This document shows, piece after piece, positions 1-8,026 of a DNA stretch of 64,000 nt. The notes beneath the pieces are model-generated. The model was not told where the DNA came from. It searched no databases and saw nothing but the letters and a program-made list of their open reading frames with translations. Both the position numbers and the translations under genes were made by a program. Position 1 is the first letter of the stretch, and each line of letters begins with the position of its first letter. Source of the DNA: Hyphomonadaceae bacterium UBA5336 (GTDB lineage Bacteria; Pseudomonadota; Alphaproteobacteria; Caulobacterales; Hyphomonadaceae); assembly GCA_002408125.1 (NCBI GenBank), contig DHQO01000025.1:159839-223838 (forward strand), written 5' to 3'.

Positions 1-2357
1 GCCGAGCCATCGGTCTCAAAGCTCCCGGTCACGTGAAGGCTGGCGCGCTGGCGGATATCATCCGAAGCCGAGCCCACCATCAGTTCGATCTCGCCGGCTT
101 CCACCACCCAGGTGTCCTCGGCGCCGAAGAAGGCAAACTGCTCCGGTGTCAGGGTGAAGGTCACCCTTGCCCGCTCGCCCGGCGCAAGCGTGATGCGCTT
201 GAACCCGCGCAGTTCCTGCACCGGGCGGGCAATGCTGGCATAGAGGTCGCGGATATAGAGCTGGACCACCTCATCGGCGGCGGTGTCGCCGGAATTGGTG
301 ACATTGAGGCTCACCGCCACGCTCTCGCCTTCGCCAATATCTGCTGCCGAAAGCGTCAGGCCGCCATAGGTGAAATCAGAGTAGGTCAGGCCATGCCCGA
401 AGGCGTAAAGCGGCGTGATCGGGATATCGACATAGCGCGAGGTATCCCTGGTGATATCCGGATCGGCCGGGCGCCCGGTGGCATTGTGGCCCATATACCA
501 GGGCATCTGGCCGGTCGTGCGCGGGAAGCTGGCCGGCAGGCGCCCGCCGGGGGCGACATCGCCGAAGAGCAGATCGGCCACGGCCGGGCCGGCCTCCACG
601 CCGAGCATCCAGGTCTCCAGGATCGCATCGGCCTTGCCCGCGATCGGGGAAAGATCCACCGGCCGGCCATTCACCAGCACGACGACCACCGGCTTGCCGG
701 TTTCGAATACGGCTTCGGCCAGTTCGAGCTGCGGGGCGGGCAGGGCGACGGTCGACATGGCGCGGGCCTCCCCGGACATGTCGAAATCCTCCCCGATCAC
801 CAGCACCACCACATCGCTGGTCTCGGCCACGGCGACCGCTTCGGCAATGGCGTCTGCATCGGCGGGGTTTTTCGTGTCCGCGCCCGGCGTATAGGTCGTG
901 GCGCCCGGCAGGCGCGCTTCGAGCGCATCGCGGATGGTCACGACATCCTCGGCCCGGCCCTGTGCGCGCCAGGAGCCGAGCTGGGTCAACCCGTCCTCGG
1001 CCAGCGCGCCGATAATCGCCACACGGCCCGGATCTTCCGCCAGCGGCAAGAGGCGGCCGTCATTCTTGAGCAGCACGGCAGAGCGCGCGGCAATCTCGCG
1101 GGCCGCTGCGCGATGCTCAGGCGAGAGCAGGGAAGCGGCCTCGCGCGCGCCGTCATGATAGGCCATCGGATCGTCGAACAGGCCGAGCGCTTCCTTGGCC
1201 ATCAGCACGCGCCGGGCGCTGGCATCCAGCGCGGCGGCAAGTTCGGGATCGGCTTTCACGCGATCGGCGAGCGCACTGGCATAGATGCCCGAGGTCATCT
1301 CCATGTCGACACCGGCGGTGAGGGCGAGCGCGCCGGCCTCGCCCGGCGTTTCGGCCACGCCATGGGCCATGAGTTCGGCAATGGAGTTCCAGTCGCTGAT
1401 CAGGACCCCGTCATAGCCCCACTCGCCGCGCAAGACGCCGTTCAGCAGCGCGCTGTTGGCCGTGGTCGGCACCCCGGCAATGTCGTTGAAGGCAACCATG
1501 AAGCTGCCCGTGCCGGCATCCGCTGCGGCCTCGAAGGGCGGCAGGTAGACCTCGCGCAGGGTGCGTTCTGAAATGTCGGCACTGTTGTAGTCGCGCCCGC
1601 CAATACCCGCGCCATAGGCCCCGAAATGCTTGGTGGTGGCGAGCACCGTGTTGCCGGCGGCAAGGTCGGTGCCCTGGAAGCCGCGCACCTGGGCAGCCGA
1701 CATTTCCGCGCCGAGATAGGGCTCCTCGCCCGCGCCCTCGACGATCCGGCCCCAGCGTGCATCGCGCGCAATGTCGACCATGGGCGCGAAGGTCCAGTGC
1801 AGCCCGGACGCGCTGGCCTCGTCGGCGGCAATGGCGGCTGCCGTTTCGGCGGCCTCGGTATCGAAGCTCGCGGCCATGGCGAGCGGCACCGGGAAGATGG
1901 TGCGGTAGCCGTGCACCACGTCCATGGCAAAGAGCAGCGGGATGCCGAGCGGGGTGTCGTCCACCGCCGTGGTTTGCAGGTCGCCGAGGAATTCCGCGCC
2001 CGCGACATGCAGGTAGGAACCGACCGCACCGGCGCGGATACGCTCATGCTCGGCCTCGTTGATGCGCGAATTGAGGTTCTTCGAGCGCCCGCCGGGGATC
2101 TGGTTGAGCTGGCCGAGCTTCTGCTCCACGCTCATCCGCGCGAGGATATAATCGACGCGCGCCTCGCCGGTCAGGCCAAGCTGGGTGGCCTGGGCCGCCA
2201 CCGGCAGGTGGGCGAGTTCCGGAGGAGTCTCGACCTGCGTGACTTCTACCGGCTCCGGCACGGCAGCGGGCGCAGTGGCACAGCTGGCTACGGCAAATGA
2301 GAGCGATAACAAAGCGGCAGCTGAAACATGCAGTCCGGCGGCGGAACGATAACGCAT
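1..2357 (-). CDS. bglX: Glycoside hydrolase family 3 beta-glucosidase, lipoprotein (3' end cut by window)
   Basis: Predicted to hydrolyse terminal beta-glucosyl residues from oligosaccharides at the cell envelope. The reverse-strand frame runs open from ATG at 2357 to the window edge, about 785 codons, and the C-terminal fibronectin-like region is nearly complete. It starts with a lipoprotein signal peptide ending VASC. The GH3 N-terminal barrel follows (AMDVVHGYRTIFP, ATTKHFGAYG), then the nucleophile motif VLISDWNS, the second GH3 domain (SAVLLKNDGRLLPL) and the type III-like domain (VTFTLTPEQFAFFG). A good ribosome site (GGGAGG) sits 7 bases before the ATG. The family is BglX-like; the precise substrate is inferred. 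Upstream lie a small hairpin and a G11 tract that could affect expression. Confidence 0.9.
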   Translation of the reverse strand, partial: MRYRSAAGLHVSAAALLSLSFAVASCATAPAAVPEPVEVTQVETPPELAHLPVAAQATQLGLTGEARVDYILARMSVEQKLGQLNQIPGGRSKNLNSRINEAEHERIRAGAVGSYLHVAGAEFLGDLQTTAVDDTPLGIPLLFAMDVVHGYRTIFPVPLAMAASFDTEAAETAAAIAADEASASGLHWTFAPMVDIARDARWGRIVEGAGEEPYLGAEMSAAQVRGFQGTDLAAGNTVLATTKHFGAYGAGIGGRDYNSADISERTLREVYLPPFEAAADAGTGSFMVAFNDIAGVPTTANSALLNGVLRGEWGYDGVLISDWNSIAELMAHGVAETPGEAGALALTAGVDMEMTSGIYASALADRVKADPELAAALDASARRVLMAKEALGLFDDPMAYHDGAREAASLLSPEHRAAAREIAARSAVLLKNDGRLLPLAEDPGRVAIIGALAEDGLTQLGSWRAQGRAEDVVTIRDALEARLPGATTYTPGADTKNPADADAIAEAVAVAETSDVVVLVIGEDFDMSGEARAMSTVALPAPQLELAEAVFETGKPVVVVLVNGRPVDLSPIAGKADAILETWMLGVEAGPAVADLLFGDVAPGGRLPASFPRTTGQMPWYMGHNATGRPADPDITRDTSRYVDIPITPLYAFGHGLTYSDFTYGGLTLSAADIGEGESVAVSLNVTNSGDTAADEVVQLYIRDLYASIARPVQELRGFKRITLAPGERARVTFTLTPEQFAFFGAEDTWVVEAGEIELMVGSASDDIRQRASLHVTGSFETDGS

Positions 2358-2426
2358 TGAATGTCCTCCCTGGCCCGTCTCGCGGGCTCTCTGGTCTCTG
2401 GCGGGCAAGTCGCCAGCCTTGCGCGC

Positions 2427-2437
2427 GGGGGGGGGGG
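2427..2437. repeat. Homopolymeric G tract (11 G) upstream of bglX
   Basis: Eleven consecutive G on the plus strand (C11 on the bglX coding strand), about 70 to 80 bases upstream of the bglX start codon. Tracts of this length slip in replication in many bacteria and could vary promoter spacing or leader length. No promoter could be placed with certainty. A small hairpin (GCCCG, 5-base loop, CGGGC, about 2372-2386) lies between the tract and the ribosome site. Confidence 0.6.
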
Positions 2438-2530
2438 ATTGCCTGAATGCGTCCGGCCCCGTGCGTCCCGTTTCGTCACTAGCCGCTTTCCGGTGATTTT
2501 CAAAGACCCGCCTGCGGATATGCCCACGCG

Positions 2531-2566
2531 CCCCCTGCTTCCGCGTTCCGGAAGCAGGGGGTTTTT
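2531..2566 (+). terminator. Strong intrinsic terminator with no obvious upstream gene
   Basis: A perfect 13-bp stem (CCCCCTGCTTCCG at 2531-2543 with its complement at 2549-2561), a 5-base loop and a run of five T at 2562-2566. The T run is on the plus strand only, so it would stop rightward transcription. The genes on either side are divergent (bglX leftward from 2357, the next gene rightward from 2645), so it ends either a short leader RNA of the gene at 2645 or an independent small RNA starting around 2440-2500. Confidence 0.8.
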
Positions 2567-2644
2567 GCATCAGCCTTCAGGCAACCAAATCAGGATCAAC
2601 ACAGTTATTTTCCCAGGAGAGTACAGCCACGAAGGACACATCAC

Positions 2645-3085
2645 ATGCCACATGAGTTTCAAACCATCTGGGATCTCGAGACCCGCTTCTGGAGAGGCGA
2701 GGAGAGGTTTTTCCGCAAGCATATGGCCCCGCATGTGCTCATGGTTTTTCCCGACCCGGTCGGGATCCTTGATCATGAAGGCATCCTGTCGTCGCTCGAC
2801 GCGGAACCGAGATGGCGGCATGTCGCGATGGAAGCACGCCACGCCGAAGCCCCCCATCGCGACCTCCTGTTCATTGCCTACAAGGTAGAGGCACGGCGTA
2901 GCGGCGAGGAGGAGCCCTACAGGGCCTGGTGCAGTTCCAACTATATCTGCCACGACCATGACTGGCAGCTCGTCCATCACCAGCAGACACCGATCAAACC
3001 GGTGTGGCCGGATCAGGCCGGGAGCTATTCGGCCAATTCCCGCGCCGTGATCGGTGTGCCGGCGGAAATGCCTGGGCCGGGATAA
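2645..3085 (+). CDS. NTF2-like (DUF4440/SnoaL-type) protein
   Basis: A 146-residue soluble protein with the features of small NTF2-like proteins: an N-terminal helix (TIWDLETRFWRGEERFF), a central fold, and an end of the type DWQLVHHQQTPI, which normally closes DUF4440-like proteins at about 120 residues. Function unknown; members are often small stress or polyketide-like enzymes. The reading frame continues about 28 residues beyond the usual end and its last 61 bases overlap the 3' end of the convergent HlyD gene, so the natural stop may have been lost. An intrinsic terminator lies 79 bases before the start, so expression may depend on a promoter at 2567-2644 or on read-through. Confidence 0.75.
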   Translation: MPHEFQTIWDLETRFWRGEERFFRKHMAPHVLMVFPDPVGILDHEGILSSLDAEPRWRHVAMEARHAEAPHRDLLFIAYKVEARRSGEEEPYRAWCSSNYICHDHDWQLVHHQQTPIKPVWPDQAGSYSANSRAVIGVPAEMPGPG

Positions 3086-4272
3086 AGGATCACCGTCGCG
3101 CCGGCCTCCAGCCCGCCGGTAATGGCGGCGAGATCGCCATTGTTACGCTCGACCTCCACCGGCGTGAGACGCGCGCGCTTGCCTTCCACCGCGAACACGG
3201 CCCAGCCGCCGCCGGACCGGAACAGCGCGCTGGAGGGCACGGTGAGGGCACCGATATCCTCCCAGACCACGATCTTCACTTCCACGCGATAGCCATGGCC
3301 GAGGCTGGCGCGCTCTTCCAGCGGATCGGTGAAGCGGATGATGGTGTTCACCCGCTGCTCTTCCACGCCGAGGGCGGAGAACTTGGTGAAGCCCCAAGGC
3401 TCGACGCGCTCGACCACGCCATTGAGGGGCTCCTCACCGCCCCAATTGTCGATGATCACCCGGTCGCCGGCCGCGACCTGCACCGCATCGGTCGACAGCA
3501 GCTCGGCAAGCACTTCCAGATCGTTGGAGACATCGCCGATCTCCAGGATGGCCTGGCCCGGGCTGACCGTGGTCTCGCTCTCCTGGATAATGCGCAGGAT
3601 GCGGCCGGAAATCGGCGCTTCCAGCGGGATGGCATTGGCGTTGACCGGCTGGCCGTTCACGGTCTCCACCCCGCCGGGGGTTTCGTTGAACTCGATGAGG
3701 CGGGCGCGGGCATTCGCCAGCTCGGCCTCGCGCATGGAGATGGCGGCCTTGGCTGTGTCGACGGAGGCATCGGCGGCGCGCTTCTGGCGCTCGGCCTGGT
3801 CGACGGCGGCCTGGGCGACCGCGCCGCTCGACAGCAGGATGCGGTTGCGCGAGAGCGTGGCATTGGCGAGGTCCTGGTCGGCGAGGGCCGAGTTGAGGTC
3901 GGCGCGGGCCACACGCAGGGCGGCCTCGGCCGCGTCCACGCCGGCGCGGGCCTGTTCGCGGGTGCGTACATCGATGGCAGACGGCGGGGCGGCGACCATG
4001 CGCGCGATCACCGTCTCCCCGCCGATCACCTCGTCGCCGGCTTCGGCATCGATGCGCAGCAGGCGCCCGGCGATGGGGGCGGAGACGACATAGGCGTCGC
4101 GCACGCGGGTGCGGGCTTCTTCGTCGATGGTCACGACCATTTCCCCTGTCGCTGCCGTGCCGAGATCGACCGGGGTCGGGCGCGGCCAGAAGGCCCAGGC
4201 CAGCAGGAGCAGCAGGGCAAGGCCGGCACTGCCGAGAATGTAATTGCGAGAGCGGGGCTTGGACTGGGCCAT
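3025..4272 (-). CDS. HlyD-family periplasmic adaptor subunit of ABC exporter
   Basis: A 415-residue membrane-fusion protein that would connect the inner-membrane ABC permease encoded next to it with an outer-membrane channel. One N-terminal membrane anchor (about residues 11-28, GSAGLALLLLLAWAFWP), then a lipoyl half (VVSAPIAGRLLRIDAEAGDEV), a long helical hairpin rich in Ala and Arg (about 90-200), the second lipoyl half (LEAPISGRILRIIQ), and the beta-barrel and membrane-proximal regions (ALTVPSSALFR). It is the third gene of a leftward operon, 2 bases downstream of the permease. Substrate cannot be told from sequence. Its last 61 bases overlap the convergent NTF2-like gene. Confidence 0.9.
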   Translation of the reverse strand: MAQSKPRSRNYILGSAGLALLLLLAWAFWPRPTPVDLGTAATGEMVVTIDEEARTRVRDAYVVSAPIAGRLLRIDAEAGDEVIGGETVIARMVAAPPSAIDVRTREQARAGVDAAEAALRVARADLNSALADQDLANATLSRNRILLSSGAVAQAAVDQAERQKRAADASVDTAKAAISMREAELANARARLIEFNETPGGVETVNGQPVNANAIPLEAPISGRILRIIQESETTVSPGQAILEIGDVSNDLEVLAELLSTDAVQVAAGDRVIIDNWGGEEPLNGVVERVEPWGFTKFSALGVEEQRVNTIIRFTDPLEERASLGHGYRVEVKIVVWEDIGALTVPSSALFRSGGGWAVFAVEGKRARLTPVEVERNNGDLAAITGGLEAGATVILYPGPGISAGTPITARELAE

Positions 4273-4274
4273 GA

Positions 4275-6644
4275 CTATTCCCTGGATTTCAGAGCCGAAA
4301 CGAGTTCGAGACGGTCGACATCGCGCTTGACCATCCAGCCGGCGATGACGGAGGCAATCAGCACGGCAAGTGTGCCGATGCCCATCGCCACCGGGCCCAC
4401 CTCTGCCGAAATGGAGTAAAGATCGGTTGAAAAGGCCGCTGCGATTGCACCGGCCAGTCCGACGCCGGCCAGAAGGCCGATCGGAATGGCGAAGAGGGTG
4501 ATCACGCCAAGCTCGCCGAGCAGCACAAAGGCGGTTTCCCCACGCGTGAAGCCGATGACGCGCAGGCTGGCGAGATCGTGGGCGCGCTCGGCAAAGGCGA
4601 TGCGCGCGGTGTTGTAGACAATGCCGAAGGTGATGATCCCGGCGATCACAGCCATCACATAGCGCATCGCGCCCGCGCCCTGGTCCATCATCTTCTGGAA
4701 GGAGGCGCGCGCTTCTTCCTTGATGGAAACTCCGGCCACGGCGGGCATGTTCTTGAGGTCTTCATAGACCTGCGTGGACTTGTCCATGTCGAGTTTGAGA
4801 TAGGCGCCCGAGACCCGGCCGGGCTCGCTCAGCGCCTCGTTTAGCGCGGACAGTTCGAAATAGGCCGGCGAGCCGAGCAGGCTTTCGGCGACATTCACCA
4901 CAGGCAGGGTCAGCACCGGCCGGCGGCCCTCGCGCACTTCGACGGTGAGGAGGTCGCCGGCAGAAATGTCGAGCTTGTTGGCCAGGGTGCGCGAGAGGGT
5001 GATACCGTCCGCGCGAATATAGATCGGCGACATGTCGAGAGAGAGGGCGCGGCTGAGCTGTGGTTCGCTGATCAGGCCATTGATGCCGCCGCGATGGGAT
5101 CTCACGCCATTGCGCAGGACCACCGACACGGCGCGATAGGGCTCCACCGCGATCACCCCGTCCATGCGGCGAAGCTCGAAGATGGTCTTCTGGTCGAGCG
5201 GCTCGATCAGGGCCACAGAGGCGTCGGACCGGTCGATCACCGAATAGGTGAGATCGACTGCCTTGTCGAAGCCGCCGAGCACGCCGAGCATGCCCACCGA
5301 CAGGCCCATGCCGACGCCGATGCCGAGCACGGCGGCGAAGGTGCGCATGGGCTGGCGCGCGATGCGGCGGACAATCATCCGGCTGGGCTGGTCGAGCACG
5401 CTGCGCAGGGCCGCCACAAGCCGGGCGGAGCTGGAATAGTCGGCCGGCGCGGGCGGGCGCATGGCCACCGCGGGCGAAAGGGCGAACACTTTTCGCAGCA
5501 CGAAGAGGCCCCCTGCCGAGGCTGAGGCGATACTCACGCTGATGGCTGTGACGAAGGCTGCCGGATCGACACGGAACAGAAGGAAGGGGAACTTGTAGAC
5601 GTCCTGATACACCCCCGCCGCCATGAGCTGGCCGCTGATCACGCCGAGCGCGCAGCCGAGCAGGGCTCCGCCGGCGGCGATCACCACGACGAACTTGAAA
5701 TAGTGCCAGCCGATTTCCGCGCTGGTGTAGCCGAAGGCCTTGAGCAGTCCGATCTGCATCCGCTCGGCCTCGATCATGCGCGAGATGACGATATAGAGCA
5801 GGAAGGCCGCCACCCCCATGAAGATCGGCGGGACAGAGCGCGAGGACATGCGCAGGCTGCGGATTTCCTCGGTGATGAACTTGTTGGAGATCTGGTCTTC
5901 CAGGTCATAGGCGCCGGTGCCGCCATAACGCTCCAGTATGCGATCCACCTTCGCGATCACCGCGCGCGGCTCGGCGGTGCGTTCCAGCGCGATCAGCGCC
6001 TGGTTGAACGCGCCGTCGACATCATAGGCCGCCGCCAGCGCCTCCTCGCTCATCCAGATCACGGCAAAGCGGGCATCGTCGGGCACCAGTTCGCCCGGTG
6101 CGGTCGAATAGAGAAATTCCGGCGACTGGGCGAGGCCGGCGATCCGGAAGGTGCGCCGCGAGCCGTTCATTGTGGCCGACAGCGTGTCGCCCGGGCTGAG
6201 ATCATGAGCATCGGCAAAGCCCTGCAGCAGCAGGATTTCCTCGCGCCGGCGCGGGTCGATGCGCCGGCCCTCGGCGAGGTAGATGTCATTGAGGCGCGGG
6301 CTGGAGAAATCGGGCAGGGAGACGGCCTGGGCCCGCACCGGAACCGCCTGACCCTCGATATCGATCAGCGCGCCGCCGACGACGCGGCCTTCCACGGCGG
6401 CAACACCCTCGATCTGCGCGATGGATTGCAGGACATGGTCCGGCGCCCGCTTGACCGGCGCAAACACCTCGGCAAGGCGGTAGCGCTCATAATAGGCCTG
6501 CCGGGTCTGTTCGAGGGAGTTCACCAGCCCGTCCATCATCACCAGCAACAGGACACCCACGGCGATGACCAGGGCAATCGCCACGGCCTGGATCTTCATG
6601 CGCCAGATATCGCGCAGCAATTTCCTGTCGAGCGGGCTCACCAC
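4275..6644 (-). CDS. ABC transporter permease with two FtsX domains
   Basis: A 789-residue FtsX/MacB-type permease of the DevC or lipoprotein-exporter kind. It has an N-terminal membrane helix (about 15-38), a large periplasmic domain, a first group of three helices (about 270-390; MIEAERMQIGLLKAFGYT is the typical FtsX cytoplasmic loop), a second periplasmic domain, and a last group of three helices (about 660-780; ERAHDLASLRVIGFTRGE repeats the FtsX loop). It overlaps the ATPase gene by 7 bases and precedes the HlyD adaptor by 2, so the three form one exporter. Likely cargo is a lipid, peptide or macrolide-like compound, but this is a guess. Confidence 0.9.
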   Translation of the reverse strand: MVSPLDRKLLRDIWRMKIQAVAIALVIAVGVLLLVMMDGLVNSLEQTRQAYYERYRLAEVFAPVKRAPDHVLQSIAQIEGVAAVEGRVVGGALIDIEGQAVPVRAQAVSLPDFSSPRLNDIYLAEGRRIDPRRREEILLLQGFADAHDLSPGDTLSATMNGSRRTFRIAGLAQSPEFLYSTAPGELVPDDARFAVIWMSEEALAAAYDVDGAFNQALIALERTAEPRAVIAKVDRILERYGGTGAYDLEDQISNKFITEEIRSLRMSSRSVPPIFMGVAAFLLYIVISRMIEAERMQIGLLKAFGYTSAEIGWHYFKFVVVIAAGGALLGCALGVISGQLMAAGVYQDVYKFPFLLFRVDPAAFVTAISVSIASASAGGLFVLRKVFALSPAVAMRPPAPADYSSSARLVAALRSVLDQPSRMIVRRIARQPMRTFAAVLGIGVGMGLSVGMLGVLGGFDKAVDLTYSVIDRSDASVALIEPLDQKTIFELRRMDGVIAVEPYRAVSVVLRNGVRSHRGGINGLISEPQLSRALSLDMSPIYIRADGITLSRTLANKLDISAGDLLTVEVREGRRPVLTLPVVNVAESLLGSPAYFELSALNEALSEPGRVSGAYLKLDMDKSTQVYEDLKNMPAVAGVSIKEEARASFQKMMDQGAGAMRYVMAVIAGIITFGIVYNTARIAFAERAHDLASLRVIGFTRGETAFVLLGELGVITLFAIPIGLLAGVGLAGAIAAAFSTDLYSISAEVGPVAMGIGTLAVLIASVIAGWMVKRDVDRLELVSALKSRE

Positions 6645-7381
6645 TCGATCTCCTCGGCGGAAAGGCGGTGTTTGTTGACGGTCTCCTCGCGGATGGTGCC
6701 ATCGGCCATATTGATCACGCGGTGGGCCATGGCGGCGGTGGCGGCGGCATGGGTGACGATGATCACCGTGGTGCCAAGCTCGGTGTTCACATCCTGCAGC
6801 ACGCGCAGGACCTGGCGGCCGGTGGTGGAATCGAGCGCGCCGGTGGGCTCGTCGCAGAAAAGTACGGTCGGACGCTTGGCGATGGCGCGGGCGATGGCCA
6901 CACGCTGCTGCTCGCCGCCCGACAGCTCGGCCGGGAAATGATCGACCCGCTTGTCGAGGCCGACAAGGCCGAGCGCTTCCCCGGCACCCAGCGGATTGTC
7001 GGCGATCTCGGTGACGAGCTCGACATTCTCAAGCGCCGTGAGGCTGGGCATCAGATTGTAGAACTGGAAGACGAAGCCGACATGGTGGCGGCGATAGGCC
7101 GTCAGCCCCGCATCCGACATGGCGGTAAGTTCGCGGTCGAAGAAATGCGCGCTGCCACCGCTTGCCCGGTCGAGCCCGCCGAGAATGTTGAGAAGCGTCG
7201 ACTTGCCTGAGCCCGAAGCGCCCAGGAGGACGACCAGTTCGCCATCGGGAATGTCCAAATCGGCCCCGCGCAGGGCATGTACCGCCGCCGGGCCTTCGCC
7301 ATAGGTCTTTGTCAGGCCGCGCACGCGAAAGGCGGGTTCATTCCGATCGATCTGATCCGGCGCCGACATGGCGGCTTGCAT
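6638..7381 (-). CDS. ABC transporter ATP-binding protein (MacB/LolD/DevA type)
   Basis: A 247-residue ATPase that powers the exporter encoded downstream. Walker A GASGSGKST, signature LSGGEQQRVAIARA, Walker B TVLFCDEPTGALD and the H-loop IVTHA are all intact. The Q-loop region (VGFVFQFYNLMPSLTALENV) is of the MacB/LolD class. First gene of the leftward operon; the permease start overlaps its end by 7 bases. The start at 7381 has a GGAAG ribosome site at proper distance; an in-frame Met four codons later is the alternative. The 645-base gap to its right is shared with the divergent mdoGH operon. Confidence 0.92.
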   Translation of the reverse strand: MQAAMSAPDQIDRNEPAFRVRGLTKTYGEGPAAVHALRGADLDIPDGELVVLLGASGSGKSTLLNILGGLDRASGGSAHFFDRELTAMSDAGLTAYRRHHVGFVFQFYNLMPSLTALENVELVTEIADNPLGAGEALGLVGLDKRVDHFPAELSGGEQQRVAIARAIAKRPTVLFCDEPTGALDSTTGRQVLRVLQDVNTELGTTVIIVTHAAATAAMAHRVINMADGTIREETVNKHRLSAEEIEW

Positions 7382-8026
7382 AGAGGGCTTCCGCCTTCAT
7401 AGAAAGCGATTTCCCGATGTGCGGGAGAGGTTTCCGGCTGCGCCCTTTCCGTGCATTCCGGGGCTGGTTTCGCGACGCAGCATCGCCTGCCGGAGGCGAA
7501 AAGCGGAAACTTGCGCCGCCCGGGCGATCCCTGTGCGAAATGCGGCATGATCGCCACTCATGCCAGGTTGCATTGCAGCAATGCGACACGATTCTGCTAA
7601 GTCCCTGCCACAATTGAATTAAATATCCGAAATCTGTCCTGTGAATAAGACTTTGGCGCGGACTCATCCGATTTTTGCCTCATCTGCGCCTCAATGGTGA
7701 ACGAGATACACGCTCGAAGCGGGGCTAATGTGGAACTCCCGCACCAGATTTGGGTTTAGTGAACGCGGTTGCGAAGTGGCCTGCCCTATTGAGTGAATTG
7801 CGTGCGGGCCAACCGCAAACTCCTGCCAGATGAGCGAATTTCCAGAACAATGTCCCGGTTCGAACTGTATTGTCAGCCCTGTACTGCGCCGCGCTCGCTC
7901 GCGCCAGTAAGCGGGATGCATTTGGAGTCTGCCCTGGCCCTTGATGGTGCCGGGGCCGTCCGTTTTTCGGCTTTCAATGGTGCTGTTTCGCGTCTGCGCG
8001 CGGCGGCTGGCATAGTGCGCCGCAAC
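7382..8026. other. Divergent intergenic region between the ABC exporter operon and mdoGH
   Basis: No gene could be supported here. GC falls in 7590-7650 (AATTGAATTAAATATCC near 7612), the likely promoter zone for one or both operons. The mdoG frame is open upstream from an ATG at 7793, but the extra 78 codons lack any recognisable domain and precede a clear lipoprotein signal peptide, so they are treated as untranslated leader. That leaves a leader of up to several hundred bases in front of mdoG, in which no known riboswitch was recognised. Confidence 0.5.

Noticed and set aside
33..1571. A 512-codon rightward frame at the window start
   Set aside because: Antisense shadow of the GH3 beta-glucosidase gene.
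7853..7864. GGTTCGAAC resembling a tRNA T-loop
   Set aside because: No matching acceptor, D or anticodon arms in the surrounding bases.
7793..8026. In-frame N-terminal extension of MdoG
   Set aside because: No homology-like pattern, and it would bury the lipoprotein signal peptide at residue 79.
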